Notes: generated from the sequence alone by a model not told the origin. 64,000 nucleotides of DNA from Halomonas beimenensis (GCF_002549795.1 NZ_CP021435.1:1860001-1924000); one strand, 5' to 3'. Positions 35,279-47,583 are shown, counted from the stretch's first letter. Numbers and translations are program-made.

Positions 35279-36917
35279 GCTCCTTGAAGGGTTTCAGGCC
35301 GATGCGGCGGTAGGTGTCGACGAAGGTCTCGTCGGGGGTGCGTTCGCCGACGTAGACCTGCAGCAGCTTATCGATCACCGACGGTACGTCCTCGCGGTAG
35401 AAGGAGGGGCCGAGGATCTTGCCCAGGGAGGCGCCATTGCCCTGGCTGCCGCCCAGCGAGATCTGGTAGTACTCCTCGCCCTTCTTGTCGACGCCCAGGA
35501 TGCCGATGTGGCCCACGTGGTGGTGGCCGCAGGCGTTCATGCAGCCGGAGATGTTGAGCTCCAGCGGCCCCAGGTCATAGAGGAAGTCCAGGTCCTCGAA
35601 GCGCTCCTGGATGGCATGGGCGACCGGGATCGACTTGGCGTTGGCCAGGCCGCAGTAGTCGCCGCCGGGGCAGCAGATGAGGTCGGCCAGGGTGCCCACG
35701 GTGGGGTTGGCGAGGCCCAGCGACTCGAGGCGCTGCCAGAGCTCCTCCAGGCGATCCACCGGCACGTCGGTGAGCACCAGGTTCTGTTCGTGGGTCACCC
35801 GCAGCTCGCCGTAACTGTACTCGTCGGCCAGGTCGGCGATGGCAGCCATCTGCTCGGAGGTGACGTCGCCCGGGGAGTGCTCGCGGCGCTTGAGCGACAG
35901 GGTCACGGCCTTGTAGCCGGGGACCTTGTGATCGGTGACGTTGTTGGTCACGAAGCGGGCGAAGGCACGGTTCTCGGCACGCAGCGCCTCGAAGGCCTCG
36001 AGGGCTTCCGGGGCCACCTCGCGGCGCTCGGGGTCGACGAAGTGGTCGGCCACGGCCGCCACGGCCTCCTCGGTGAGGGTCTGGGGACCGTCCTTGAGGT
36101 GGGCCCACTCGGCCTCGACCCGGCGGCGGAACTCCTCGACGCCCAGTGCCTTGACCAGGATCTTGATCCGCGCCTTGAACTTGTTGTCCCGGCGACCGAA
36201 CTGGTTGTAGACGCGCAGGATGGCCTCGAGATAGGTCAGCAGGTGCTGCCAGGGCAGGTCCTCGCACACCGTCTCGCCGATCATCGGCGTGCGGCCCAGC
36301 CCGCCGCCGGCCAGCACCCGGACCCGCACCTCGCCGGCATCGTCGCGCCACAGGCGCAGGCCCACGTCGTGCACCTGGATGGCCGCGCGATCCTCTTCGG
36401 CGCCGGTGACGGCGATCTTGAACTTGCGCGGCAGGTAGGCGAACTCCGGGTGGAAGGTGGACCATTGGCGGACCAGCTCGCACCACGGGCGCGGATCGAC
36501 CTCCTCGTCGGCGGCGATGCCGGAGAACTGGTCGGTGGTGGTGTTGCGGATGTCGTTGCCGCTGGTCTGGATGGCGTGCATCTGGACGCTGGCCAGCTCG
36601 GCCAGGATGTCCGGCACGTCCTCGAGCGCGGGCCAGTTGAGCTGCAGGTTGGTGCGGGTGGTGAAGTGTCCGTAGCCACGATCGTAGCGCGCGGCGATCT
36701 CACCGAGCTTGCGCAGCTGGTAGGAAGCCAGCATGCCGTAGGGGATGGCGATACGCAGCATGGGCGCATAGCGCTGGATATAGAGACCGTTCTGCACGCG
36801 CAGCGGCAGAAACTCCTCGTCGCTGATCTTGCCCTCGAGGTAGCGACGCATCTGGTCGCGGAACTGGGCGACGCGCTCGTCGACCAGGGTCTGGTCATGG
36901 GTGTCGTAACGGTACAT
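35265..36917 (-). CDS. cysI: Sulfite reductase, siroheme/[4Fe-4S] hemoprotein
   Basis: A 550-residue siroheme enzyme reducing sulfite to sulfide for cysteine synthesis. The [4Fe-4S]-siroheme cysteines are in CCPGGDYCGLANA and SGCMNACGHHHVGH. Duplicated ferredoxin-like and active-site halves are visible (FTTRTNLQLNW; LRVTHEQNLVLTD). No CysJ flavoprotein is next to it. With DUF934 it resembles the ferredoxin- or unknown-donor one-subunit type. A nitrite reductase role is a formal alternative. An AT-rich CysB-like region lies directly upstream. Confidence 0.88.
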   Translation of the reverse strand: MYRYDTHDQTLVDERVAQFRDQMRRYLEGKISDEEFLPLRVQNGLYIQRYAPMLRIAIPYGMLASYQLRKLGEIAARYDRGYGHFTTRTNLQLNWPALEDVPDILAELASVQMHAIQTSGNDIRNTTTDQFSGIAADEEVDPRPWCELVRQWSTFHPEFAYLPRKFKIAVTGAEEDRAAIQVHDVGLRLWRDDAGEVRVRVLAGGGLGRTPMIGETVCEDLPWQHLLTYLEAILRVYNQFGRRDNKFKARIKILVKALGVEEFRRRVEAEWAHLKDGPQTLTEEAVAAVADHFVDPERREVAPEALEAFEALRAENRAFARFVTNNVTDHKVPGYKAVTLSLKRREHSPGDVTSEQMAAIADLADEYSYGELRVTHEQNLVLTDVPVDRLEELWQRLESLGLANPTVGTLADLICCPGGDYCGLANAKSIPVAHAIQERFEDLDFLYDLGPLELNISGCMNACGHHHVGHIGILGVDKKGEEYYQISLGGSQGNGASLGKILGPSFYREDVPSVIDKLLQVYVGERTPDETFVDTYRRIGLKPFKERVYA

Positions 36918-36976
36918 TCAGCGCTTACCTGCAACTGGGAAGTGGTGAAGCTTGGCGACTACCTTAACGGGCCGCG

Positions 36977-36997
36977 TTTATTCTATAAAAGAATAAA
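36977..36997. promoter_or_regulatory. AT-rich inverted repeat upstream of cysI
   Basis: TTTATTC / GAATAAA inverted arms flank TATAAAA in a strongly AT-rich segment that extends to about 37025 (TTATATTCGAAATGGAATG). It sits about 60-80 bases upstream of the cysI ATG and is a plausible promoter with a CysB activator site. Confidence 0.5.
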
Positions 36998-37037
36998 TCT
37001 TCATAGTTTATATTCGAAATGGAATGAGGCAACCGCC

Positions 37038-38366
37038 TCAGATGGCCAGCCGCTGCCAGCGGCGGCGCTGCCAGATCAGCACGAAACCGGCGGAATTGAG
37101 ACACCGGTAGACGAGCTGGACCCACCAGATGCCGACCAGCCCTTCTCCCTGCTGGACGCCGACCCACCAGGCCAGGGGCAGGAAGACCAGCCACTGCAGG
37201 GTCAGGGTCATGGTCATCACGGTGCGGTTGGCGCCGGCACCCAGCAGGGCCTGGGCGAAGACCACGGCGGCGGCGTCCAGCACGATCATCACCGCGGTGA
37301 GCTGTAGCGGCAACCGCCCCATGGCGATCAACGCCTCGTCGTGCAGGAAGAGGGACAGCACCGCCTCGGGCAGTACCGCCATGGGCAGGGCGATCACCGC
37401 CAGGCAGGGCCAGGCCAGCCGGACCACGTCCCAGCCCCAGCGGTGGGCGTCGCGGTGATCCTGACGTCCCAGCGACTGGCCGACCAGGCTCATCGCCGCC
37501 ATGCCGAGCCCCACGCCGGGCAGGATCAGCAGCAACGAGAGGTTCACCAGCACGTGGCCCACCGCCACGCTGGCGGTGCCGATCTGGGCGAGGATCCAGA
37601 ACAGCACCGCGTAGCCGGCGGCGAACCAGATCTGCTGGAAGGAATGCGGGGCGGCCAGCCGCAGGGTGGTGAGGTAGGTCCGGGCCCGGGGGCGGCACGC
37701 CAGGAAGCCGCTGGGCCTGGCGTGGCGCAGGCTCAGGACCGACCAGATGGCCAGGCCGGCGTAGAGCGAGAGGGTGGTGCCGGCGCCGGCGCCGGCGGCC
37801 CCCATGGCGGGCAGGCCGGCGAGCCCGAAGATCAGCCCCACGCTGGCCACCACATTGATCAGGTGCATCAGCAGGATGATGCGCAGGTAGACGCCGGTCT
37901 CCTGGATGCCGTTCCAGTAGCCGCGGTAGCAGAAGATCATCGCCACGGGCAGCAGCGACACGACCCGCCAGCGAAAGTAGCCGACCGCCTCGGCGTTCAC
38001 CGCCGGGTCCTGCTGGATCAGCGCGAGCAGCGTCGGCGCCTGCCACAGGCACAGCAGGGTCAGGGGGACCGCCACGACCAGCGCGATGGCGAGGCCGGCA
38101 TTGAGCGCCAGGGCCCGGCGTCCCCAGTCCTGCTCGCCGTGGCGGCGGGCGGTCTGGGCCTGTACCCCGGAGGACAGGCCGAACACCACGGCGCTGACCA
38201 GGAAGATGGCGTAGCCCCCGATGCCGACCGCCGCCAGGGGGACCTCGCCGAGCGAGCCCACCAGGGCGGCATCGACCAGGTTGAGCAGGCTCTGGGTGAG
38301 CATGCCGCCGATGATCGGCAGGGCGAGACGCAGGATGGTCTGGCGGCGCGAGGCGTCAGGCAGCAT
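37038..38366 (-). CDS. MATE-family efflux transporter
   Basis: A 442-residue inner-membrane multidrug/cation-coupled exporter of the MATE family (NorM/DinF-like) with twelve predicted helices. The first helix has LPIIGGMLTQSLLNLVDAALVGSLGEVPLAAVG, the family's signature region (given here by its ends), and the second half repeats it as ALFW-ILAQIGTASVAVGHVL. The substrate is unknown. It reads toward cysI, and a gap of about 60 bases separates it from metH upstream. Confidence 0.88.
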   Translation of the reverse strand: MLPDASRRQTILRLALPIIGGMLTQSLLNLVDAALVGSLGEVPLAAVGIGGYAIFLVSAVVFGLSSGVQAQTARRHGEQDWGRRALALNAGLAIALVVAVPLTLLCLWQAPTLLALIQQDPAVNAEAVGYFRWRVVSLLPVAMIFCYRGYWNGIQETGVYLRIILLMHLINVVASVGLIFGLAGLPAMGAAGAGAGTTLSLYAGLAIWSVLSLRHARPSGFLACRPRARTYLTTLRLAAPHSFQQIWFAAGYAVLFWILAQIGTASVAVGHVLVNLSLLLILPGVGLGMAAMSLVGQSLGRQDHRDAHRWGWDVVRLAWPCLAVIALPMAVLPEAVLSLFLHDEALIAMGRLPLQLTAVMIVLDAAAVVFAQALLGAGANRTVMTMTLTLQWLVFLPLAWWVGVQQGEGLVGIWWVQLVYRCLNSAGFVLIWQRRRWQRLAI

Positions 38367-38429
38367 GCCGGTGACCCTGGGTGTCGATGCCGGGCCCGAG
38401 CTGCGGGCCCGGTGCGGGGCGGTTGGACA

Positions 38430-42131
<3,702 letters not shown>

Positions 42132-42238
42132 GGGTCGAGTCTATCTCCAGCGTAGGGGCGTCGGGGCGCGGCGACGGCGCTTTCTCTTTGTGGCGTGGGG
42201 CGTCCGTCGGGGCCGGCACGGGGCCGGACAAGCCCACT

Positions 42239-42244
42239 ATCCTA
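42239..42244 (-). promoter_or_regulatory. Possible extended -10 upstream of metH
   Basis: On the minus strand TGCTAGGAT is an extended -10 (TGnTAGGAT) about 110 bases before the metH ATG. No good -35 box is visible. Confidence 0.3.
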
Positions 42245-42388
42245 GCAAAACCCGCGGCACCGGGGCAGGGGCCGCCCCTGTCGCGTCCTTCATCCTTCCG
42301 TTGAGCGATTTTCATGGGGCGAGGGCAAGGGCTGGCGAGCGAGGAGCGAGGCGAGCAGGAGGGCTAAAACCCAGCGTCACGGTCGGGA

Positions 42389-42417
42389 TTGTCAGGGGGC
42401 GGGCAGTCGCTTACCAT
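42389..42417 (+). promoter_or_regulatory. Promoter of nfuA
   Basis: TTGTCA (42389-42394), 17-base spacer and TACCAT (42412-42417), giving a leader of about 50 bases. The 343-base metH-nfuA intergenic region holds these two divergent promoters and no gene. Confidence 0.5.
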
Positions 42418-42474
42418 GACCCCAAATCCTCATTCCCGGCCCGCGCCCAGGCGCGGCTCGACAGCGAGAGCACC

Positions 42475-43065
42475 ATGAGCGACACCATCCAGATCACCGA
42501 CAGCGCCCAGGATTACCTTGCCGAGCTGCTGGCCAAGCAGAACGTCGAGGGGATCGCCGTGCGCATCTTCATCACCCAGCCGGGCACCCCCTACGCCGAG
42601 ACCTGCCTGGCGTACTGCCGGCCCGGGGAGGAAGAGCCCAGCGATGAGCGCCTGGAGCTCGAGAAGATCGTCGTCTACCTGGACAAGAACAGCCTGCCCT
42701 TCCTCGAGGAGGCGGTGGTGGATTTCAACGCCGATCGCATGGGCGGCCAGCTGACCATCAAGGCGCCCAACGCCAAGATGCCCAAGGTCAACGCGGACAG
42801 CCCGCTGGAAGATCGCGTCAACTATGTCCTCTACAGCGAGATCAATCCCGGGCTCGCGGCCCATGGCGGCGAGATCAAGCTGGTCGAGCTGACCGAGGAC
42901 CAGGTCGCCGTGCTGGCCTTCGGCGGCGGCTGCCAGGGTTGCGCCGCGGTGGACCTGACCCTCAAGGAAGGCGTCGAGAAGACCCTGATGGAGCGCATCC
43001 CGGAGCTCGCCGGCATCCGGGACGTGACCGATCATACGGACACCACCAACGCCTACTACCGCTAG
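42475..43065 (+). CDS. nfuA: Fe-S biogenesis protein NfuA
   Basis: A 196-residue Fe-S carrier. An A-type-like N-terminal domain (about 1-100, with the usual cysteines lost) is fused to an Nfu domain whose CxxC ligands are Cys153 and Cys156 in [11 protein letters not shown]. It delivers [4Fe-4S] clusters under stress. It matches E. coli NfuA in length (191) and domain order. The ATG at 42475 follows GCGAGAG. A longer frame upstream is non-conserved. A large inverted repeat begins 7 bases after its stop. Confidence 0.93.
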   Translation: MSDTIQITDSAQDYLAELLAKQNVEGIAVRIFITQPGTPYAETCLAYCRPGEEEPSDERLELEKIVVYLDKNSLPFLEEAVVDFNADRMGGQLTIKAPNAKMPKVNADSPLEDRVNYVLYSEINPGLAAHGGEIKLVELTEDQVAVLAFGGGCQGCAAVDLTLKEGVEKTLMERIPELAGIRDVTDHTDTTNAYYR

Positions 43066-43071
43066 GAAACC

Positions 43072-43213
43072 CTGATTTGCTGCTGCGCTCGATAGGCCGG
43101 CCGCCGGCGGTGCCGAGGCGTCGGACCGTCGCGATCCTCATTTAGCAGCACGTAAACTCCGGTCGCTCCGCGCCGGCGGCAACCGGCCTATCTTCGCTCG
43201 CGACGCAAATCAG
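43072..43213. repeat. 140-base imperfect inverted repeat (REP/BIME-like)
   Basis: The outer arms CTGATTTGC (43072-43080) and GCAAATCAG (43205-43213) are exact inverted copies. Inside them GATAGGCCGG (43091-43100) pairs with CCGGCCTATC (43183-43192), CGCCGGCGG occurs in both arms and an inner GGACCG / CGGTC pair flanks a TTTAGCAGCACGTAAA core. It lies between nfuA and the KfrA-like gene and could be a transcription end, a REP-type element or a small mobile remnant. The KfrA-like stop codon is inside the right arm. Confidence 0.65.
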
Positions 43214-44283
43214 CGCTTCCTTGCTTGGTTCTCGGCATTGTCTGCCTTCTCGGGCCCCGCACTAGCGGGGCCCGCGTCGTTTTCGGCCGTCTCGTCGAGC
43301 CGCTCCCGGGTCTCGCGGAGGCTCTCCAGCGACGACCAGAGGCGATCCTCGAGGCGCCGCTCCAGTGCCTCGATGCGGGCCTGGCGTGAGGCCAGGGCCT
43401 TCGCGCCGTCCTCCACCTGCGCCGCGAGGCGCGCCTTCTCCTCCTGCAGCGCCGTTCGGGCGGCCTCGGCGTCGCGGCGGGCCTGTTCCTCGGTGCGCCG
43501 CCGGCGCTGTTCCTCGGCAAGCTCCTCGCGCAGCGATTGCTGTTCCGCCTGGCTCGCCTCGAGGCGCTTCTCCAGACGATCCTGACGCGTGGCCTGGGCC
43601 TTCTCCGCGGCCTGGCGCTCCTGGCGAGCCTCGTCGAGCAGGCTCATCAGGCGGGCCTCGGCGGTCTCGTGCCGTTGTTCCTCCTGGGCGAGACGCTGTT
43701 GATGGACCGCCTCCTGATCGGCGAGGGCCTGGCGGTGCGCCTGGGCCTGGCGCTCGAGCTCGCCCTGCAGTTCGTCCAGGCGCGTCTCCAGTCGCTGGAG
43801 GGTCTCGCGCTGCCGGGCCTCGCGGCTTGCCAGGGCGTCATGGTCGGCCTGCAGGCGGGCGAATTCGGCGGTCCGTTCGGTGAGGCGCTCCTCGGTGCGG
43901 GCCAGGTGCGCGGACAGGGCCGATTCCCGCTGCTGGGCATCCTCGGCCTGGCGCTCGGCCTCGGCGGTCGCCTCCCGGGCGTCGGCCACCTTGTCGTCGG
44001 CTTCCCGGCGATAGTGGGCGAGCGCCTCGTTGGCCGACTCCTGGGCCTGTTGCCAGAGGGATTCGGCGAGCTCCTGCAAGGCGGCGGGCATGCCTCGCGG
44101 CGGCGGCACGTCGCGATTCTCCTCGCGGCGCTTTCGCCATTCCCGGAGGTGCTCGCTGATGGTGGTGAAGCTCCCCGTCCCCAGGGTCTCGCGTATCTTC
44201 TGCACGCTGGGCGCCTCGCCCCTGGCCATCAGGCCATCGATCGCCCGCTGGACATCCTCGTACTGCACCCCGCTGCGCGCCAT
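43210..44283 (-). CDS. KfrA-like DNA-binding coiled-coil protein
   Basis: A 357-residue protein. An N-terminal KfrA-type DNA-binding domain (about 1-65, YEDVQRAIDGLMARGEAPSV with TTISEHLREWRKRRE) precedes a continuous alpha-helical coiled coil (about 70-335) rich in Glu, Arg, Gln and Ala. Plasmid KfrA proteins form filaments, bind operators at their own promoter and support partitioning. This copy is on a chromosome, divergent from a tyrosine recombinase. Its role could be DNA organisation or regulation of the recombinase. The stop codon lies within an inverted repeat. Confidence 0.82.
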   Translation of the reverse strand: MARSGVQYEDVQRAIDGLMARGEAPSVQKIRETLGTGSFTTISEHLREWRKRREENRDVPPPRGMPAALQELAESLWQQAQESANEALAHYRREADDKVADAREATAEAERQAEDAQQRESALSAHLARTEERLTERTAEFARLQADHDALASREARQRETLQRLETRLDELQGELERQAQAHRQALADQEAVHQQRLAQEEQRHETAEARLMSLLDEARQERQAAEKAQATRQDRLEKRLEASQAEQQSLREELAEEQRRRRTEEQARRDAEAARTALQEEKARLAAQVEDGAKALASRQARIEALERRLEDRLWSSLESLRETRERLDETAENDAGPASAGPEKADNAENQARKR

Positions 44284-44363
44284 GCCGGTCTCCTTGGATT
44301 CGAAGGCCCCTCCGGGCCCGTGATGGCGTCACTATACCTCGGGCAGGGGGCGGGATAAAGCTT

Positions 44364-44394
44364 ATTACGTAATACGTAAAACGTAATCTACGTT
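44364..44394. promoter_or_regulatory. ACGTAA operator cluster between KfrA-like gene and recombinase
   Basis: An AT-rich island with ATTACGTAAT (44364-44373, palindrome), TACGTAA (44373-44379) and the inverted repeat AACGTA-ATC-TACGTT (44380-44394). Three to four copies of a TACGTAA-like unit lie about 80 bases upstream of the KfrA-like ATG. KfrA proteins autoregulate from such repeats, so this is the likely operator. Confidence 0.6.
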
Positions 44395-44576
44395 ATTCCC
44401 CAGGGCATAGGAGCAAGATTACGCGGCTTATCTTGATCATGAAGGCTTACGCGGGCGACACTGAGTCGCCAGGAGCCCATCGACAGGAGCAGGGAGGCAC
44501 GGGAATGACGGAGGCAGGCATCGGGCAGGCGCTGGCGGCGGTGCTGGAGCGGCCCGAGGTGGCGGCGGGGTAGGCG

Positions 44577-45710
44577 GTGCCCGCCGGGACGGGCCGGGCG
44601 CATATCCCGGCCCGGAGCGACGCCGAGGCGGTGGCGCTGTGGCTGGTCGAGTACCGCGGCAGCCCGCACACCCAGCGGGCCTATCGCCGCGAGGCGGAGC
44701 GATTGCTGCTCTGGCTGGCCGATCGGGGGATGGCCCTGGCCGAGATGCGCCGGGAGCACCTGGACGCCTTCGAGGCCTTCCTCGGCGATCCCCGTCCCCG
44801 CGAACGCTGGGTGGGGCCCACGCGCCCGCGCCGGGATCCGCGCTGGCGACCCTTCCGCGGGCCCTTGTCCCCGGCCAGTCGTCGCCAGAGCCTGGTGATC
44901 CTGCAGGGGCTCTTCGCCTGGCCGCGGGAGGCGGGCTGGCTCGATCACAACCCCTTTCGGCTGATGCGCGACAAGCGTCGGCGGCTGGACAACCGTCAGG
45001 GGAGGGTGGAGCGCTACCTGGAGCGGCCGCTGTGGGACTGGCTATGGGGCTGGCTGGATCACCAGCCGGCGCCGGAGACATCGCCCCGGGCGCGCTTCGA
45101 GCGCGAGCGGCGGCGCCTGGCCTTCGGGTTCGCCTACCTGCTCGCCCCGCGGATCGGCGAGATGGCCGCGGCCAGGATGAACGACTTCCGCCCTCGCGAG
45201 GGCCGGTGGTGGTGGCACACGGTGGGGAAGGGCGGCAAGGCGGCCAGCATCCCGGTGCCCCCCGACATGCGGCGACTGCTCGGCGAGTGGCGGGGGGCCC
45301 TGGGATTGCCCCCGGAACCGCGGCCCGACGAGGCCACGCCGGTGCTGCGCGGGCTGGACGGACATCGCGGTCTCGGCGAGAACCGTCTCTATCGATTGAT
45401 CCGCCAGACCTTCCGGGAGGCCGCCGAGGCGCCCGAGGACCGGCTCGGTGCCGAGGCGGCCCGGGAGGCGGCGCTGCTGCGACGGGCCACGCCGCACTGG
45501 CTGCGACACACGGCGCTCACCCACCAGGCCCAGGCCGGCGTCGAGCTGCGCTATCTGGCCGAGACGGCGCGCCATTCACGGCTCGATACCACGGCCCGCT
45601 ACCTCCATGCCGAGGAGGCGGAGTGGCACCGCCAGCAGTCGCGCCATGGCCTGTCGGCCACCCCGGCTCGGGCGGTACAATGGCCCCAACACAGTGAGGA
45701 GGCGCCATGA
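44577..45710 (+). CDS. Tyrosine recombinase, with an in-frame amber near its 5' end
   Basis: A 377-residue (GTG start) site-specific recombinase. Catalytic residues are seen at Arg192 (APRIGEM), Lys218/221 (GKGGKAAS), His307 and Arg310 (HWLRHTAL), His333 (ARHSRLDTT) and Tyr342 (ARYLH). An N-terminal SAM-like arm-binding domain covers about 15-140. A better ATG with GGGAGG lies at 44505, but codon 23 of that frame is TAG (44571). The first 22 codons look coding, so the gene may be a recent nonsense mutant, use the GTG, or rely on read-through. Its substrate site is unknown. sufE follows with a 4-base overlap. Confidence 0.8.
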   Translation: MPAGTGRAHIPARSDAEAVALWLVEYRGSPHTQRAYRREAERLLLWLADRGMALAEMRREHLDAFEAFLGDPRPRERWVGPTRPRRDPRWRPFRGPLSPASRRQSLVILQGLFAWPREAGWLDHNPFRLMRDKRRRLDNRQGRVERYLERPLWDWLWGWLDHQPAPETSPRARFERERRRLAFGFAYLLAPRIGEMAAARMNDFRPREGRWWWHTVGKGGKAASIPVPPDMRRLLGEWRGALGLPPEPRPDEATPVLRGLDGHRGLGENRLYRLIRQTFREAAEAPEDRLGAEAAREAALLRRATPHWLRHTALTHQAQAGVELRYLAETARHSRLDTTARYLHAEEAEWHRQQSRHGLSATPARAVQWPQHSEEAP

Positions 45711-46132
45711 GCAACGAGATCACCGCCGAGCAGGCCCAGCAGGAACTCCTGGAGGAGTTCGAGATGTTCGACAACTGGATGGATCGCTACCAGTACATCA
45801 TCGATCTGGGCAAGCAGCTGCCTGCCTTCCCCGAGGAGTGGAAGACCGAGGAGCGCAAGATCCAGGGCTGCCAGTCCAACGTCTGGATGCACCATCGGCG
45901 CGAGGGGGAGCGCCTGCAGTTCCAGGCCATCTCCGATGCCGCCATCGTCTCGGGGCTGATCGCCGTGCTGATGCGCATCTACAACGATCGCCGCCCCGAG
46001 GACATTCGCGGCACCAGTCCGCACTTCCTCAAGGACCTCGGGCTCGACAAGCATCTCTCCCCGACCCGCAGCAACGGGCTGAATGCCATGCTGGAGCGCA
46101 TCTATCGGGTCGCCGAGCAGGAAGTCGCCTGA
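45707..46132 (+). CDS. sufE: SufE-family cysteine desulfurase activator
   Basis: A 141-residue SufE/CsdE-like sulfur acceptor that takes persulfide from a SufS or CsdA desulfurase. The active cysteine is Cys55 in KIQGCQSNVWM, in the family context. The fold ends with the GLDKHLSPTRSNGLNAMLERI helix. There is no suf operon here. The gene overlaps the end of the recombinase gene by 4 bases, an odd functional pairing that suggests translational coupling by chance of arrangement. Confidence 0.9.
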   Translation: MSNEITAEQAQQELLEEFEMFDNWMDRYQYIIDLGKQLPAFPEEWKTEERKIQGCQSNVWMHHRREGERLQFQAISDAAIVSGLIAVLMRIYNDRRPEDIRGTSPHFLKDLGLDKHLSPTRSNGLNAMLERIYRVAEQEVA

Positions 46133-46250
46133 ACGGGGCCGTCCCCGCCGACCTGCGGATGGCCAAGGCGCTCGCAGGCGACCGTGATATCGGCGGCGGG
46201 CGGGGTCGTGACTGGAACGGCGAGATGCCGAGCGGCCGAGGAGGCCGGCG

Positions 46251-46598
46251 CTAGCGGGATGACGCGTCCGGGGACGAGGTGTCGGGATCGCGGTGGTGGT
46301 AATGCTCGTCGAGCTCCGGATCCTCCCGGCACAGCCGCTCGCTGGGGCCGCCGGGCACCGGGTCGATCCCGCCGTCGGCCCCGGGGTGGCAGCGCAGGAT
46401 CCGCTTCGCTCCCAGCCAGCCGCCCCGCAGCGGGCCATGCACCCTCAGGGCCTCCGCCGTGTAGTGCGAACAGCTCGGCCAGTAGCGGCAGCGCGGGCCG
46501 AGCAGCGGACTGATGGTCAGCTGGTAGAGCCGGACCAGGCCGATCAGCACGCCGGCCAGCCCACGGCTCATCCCCCGTCCCCACCGCGACGAGCGCAT
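46251..46598 (-). CDS. yidD: Membrane protein insertion efficiency factor YidD
   Basis: A 115-residue YidD. The family core [35 protein letters not shown] (shown in part) carries the three cysteines and the RxxPSCS motif, followed by [17 protein letters not shown]. It assists YidC-dependent insertion of inner-membrane proteins. It is remote from rnpA/yidC here, unlike the usual arrangement, so this may be a second copy. The C-terminal His/Asp-rich tail is extra. Confidence 0.88.
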   Translation of the reverse strand: MRSSRWGRGMSRGLAGVLIGLVRLYQLTISPLLGPRCRYWPSCSHYTAEALRVHGPLRGGWLGAKRILRCHPGADGGIDPVPGGPSERLCREDPELDEHYHHRDPDTSSPDASSR

Positions 46599-46602
46599 GG
46601 CC

Positions 46603-47052
46603 TCAGCGCGGAGCCTTGGCGCCGTAGAGCGCCTCGGGGGCGATCAGCGGCGCGGAGGTGATCCGCGCCCGATCGCCTTCCAGGGCCACGTAGAAGCAGC
46701 TGCGCCGGCCGCTGTGACAGGCGGGGCCGGTCTGATCCACCTGCAGCAGCAGGGTGTCGCCGTCGCGGTCCAGGGCGGCGCCCCGCAGTCGCTGCTGCTG
46801 GCCGGACGACTCGCCCTTGCGCCACAGCTTGCCGCGGGAGCGCGACCAGTAACAGACCCGCCCGGTGGCCAGGGTCTCCTCCAGCGCCTCGCGGTTCATC
46901 CACGCCATCATCAACACCTCGCCACTGTCGTGCTGCTGGGCGATGGCGGGGATCAGGCCCTCGGCGTTGAAGCGAATGGCGTCGAGAACCTCGGACAGCG
47001 GGCGACGACTGTCGCGCTCGGCGCCTTCCAGCGCCTTGAAGGTGTCGGTCAT
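46603..47052 (-). CDS. hisI: HisI-like phosphoribosyl-AMP cyclohydrolase, Zur-linked
   Basis: A 149-residue PRA-CH enzyme (third step of histidine synthesis). Core motifs are [32 protein letters not shown] and [11 protein letters not shown] with Cys112 and Cys119. The usual DCDxD zinc/Mg block is DRDGD at residues 95-99, so the third conserved cysteine is replaced by Arg96, and SGHxQ reads SGQQQ. It overlaps the zur gene by 4 bases. Zur-regulated, zinc-sparing HisI paralogues are described, and this fits that group better than the main his operon enzyme. Confidence 0.85.
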   Translation of the reverse strand: MTDTFKALEGAERDSRRPLSEVLDAIRFNAEGLIPAIAQQHDSGEVLMMAWMNREALEETLATGRVCYWSRSRGKLWRKGESSGQQQRLRGAALDRDGDTLLLQVDQTGPACHSGRRSCFYVALEGDRARITSAPLIAPEALYGAKAPR

Positions 47053-47525
47053 GCGGGCTCCTCGGGGGTCATGGCCTCGGCCCGGCGACAGGGCTCGCAC
47101 TGGCCGAGCAGCTCGATGGTCTGGCGCTGGACCGCGAAGCCCTGCTCCCGGGCCCGGCGATTCAGCTGCTCGTTGATCTCGTCGAGATGCAGCTCCTCCA
47201 CCCGGCCGCAATCGCGGCAGATCAGCAGCTGGAAGCCGTGGGCATGTTCCGGGCAGGGGCAGGCCACATAGGCATTCAGCGATTCGATGCGGTGCACCAG
47301 GCCCTGGTCGATGAGGAATTCCAGGGCGCGGTACACCGTGGGAGGGCGCGCCGACGCATGCTCGGCGGCGAGCCGATCCAGCAGGTCATAGGCCTTCAGA
47401 CCGCCCCGGGTGTCGGCGATCATCTGCAGCACCCGTTGACGGATCGGGGTGAAGCGCACGCCTCGGCGGCGGCACTGTCGCTCGGCCTGGTGCATCAGGG
47501 CGCGGGAATCGGTCATGCGGGCCAT
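47049..47525 (-). CDS. zur: Zur-like Fur-family regulator
   Basis: A 158-residue Fur-family repressor. The winged helix is at about 25-80 (RFTPIRQRVLQMIADTRG, then RPPTVYRALEFLIDQGLVH). The structural zinc cysteine pairs are CRDCG and CEPCR, and the sensor histidines are in CPEHAHG and ELHLDE. The sequence resembles Zur more than Fur or PerR. It is coupled to a hisI variant downstream. No Zur box was recognised in the short upstream region. The start at MARMTDS or the second Met is open. Confidence 0.88.
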   Translation of the reverse strand: MARMTDSRALMHQAERQCRRRGVRFTPIRQRVLQMIADTRGGLKAYDLLDRLAAEHASARPPTVYRALEFLIDQGLVHRIESLNAYVACPCPEHAHGFQLLICRDCGRVEELHLDEINEQLNRRAREQGFAVQRQTIELLGQCEPCRRAEAMTPEEPA

Positions 47526-47583
47526 GCAGTCGTCGGAATGAACCCGATATTCTACGCGCCCCCGGAGTCCGGAGCCAGCCGCC

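Noticed and set aside
42132-42474. Possible cobalamin or SAH riboswitch before metH
   Set aside because: I could not find the conserved cobalamin box or the SAH core. Only a weak extended -10 is seen.
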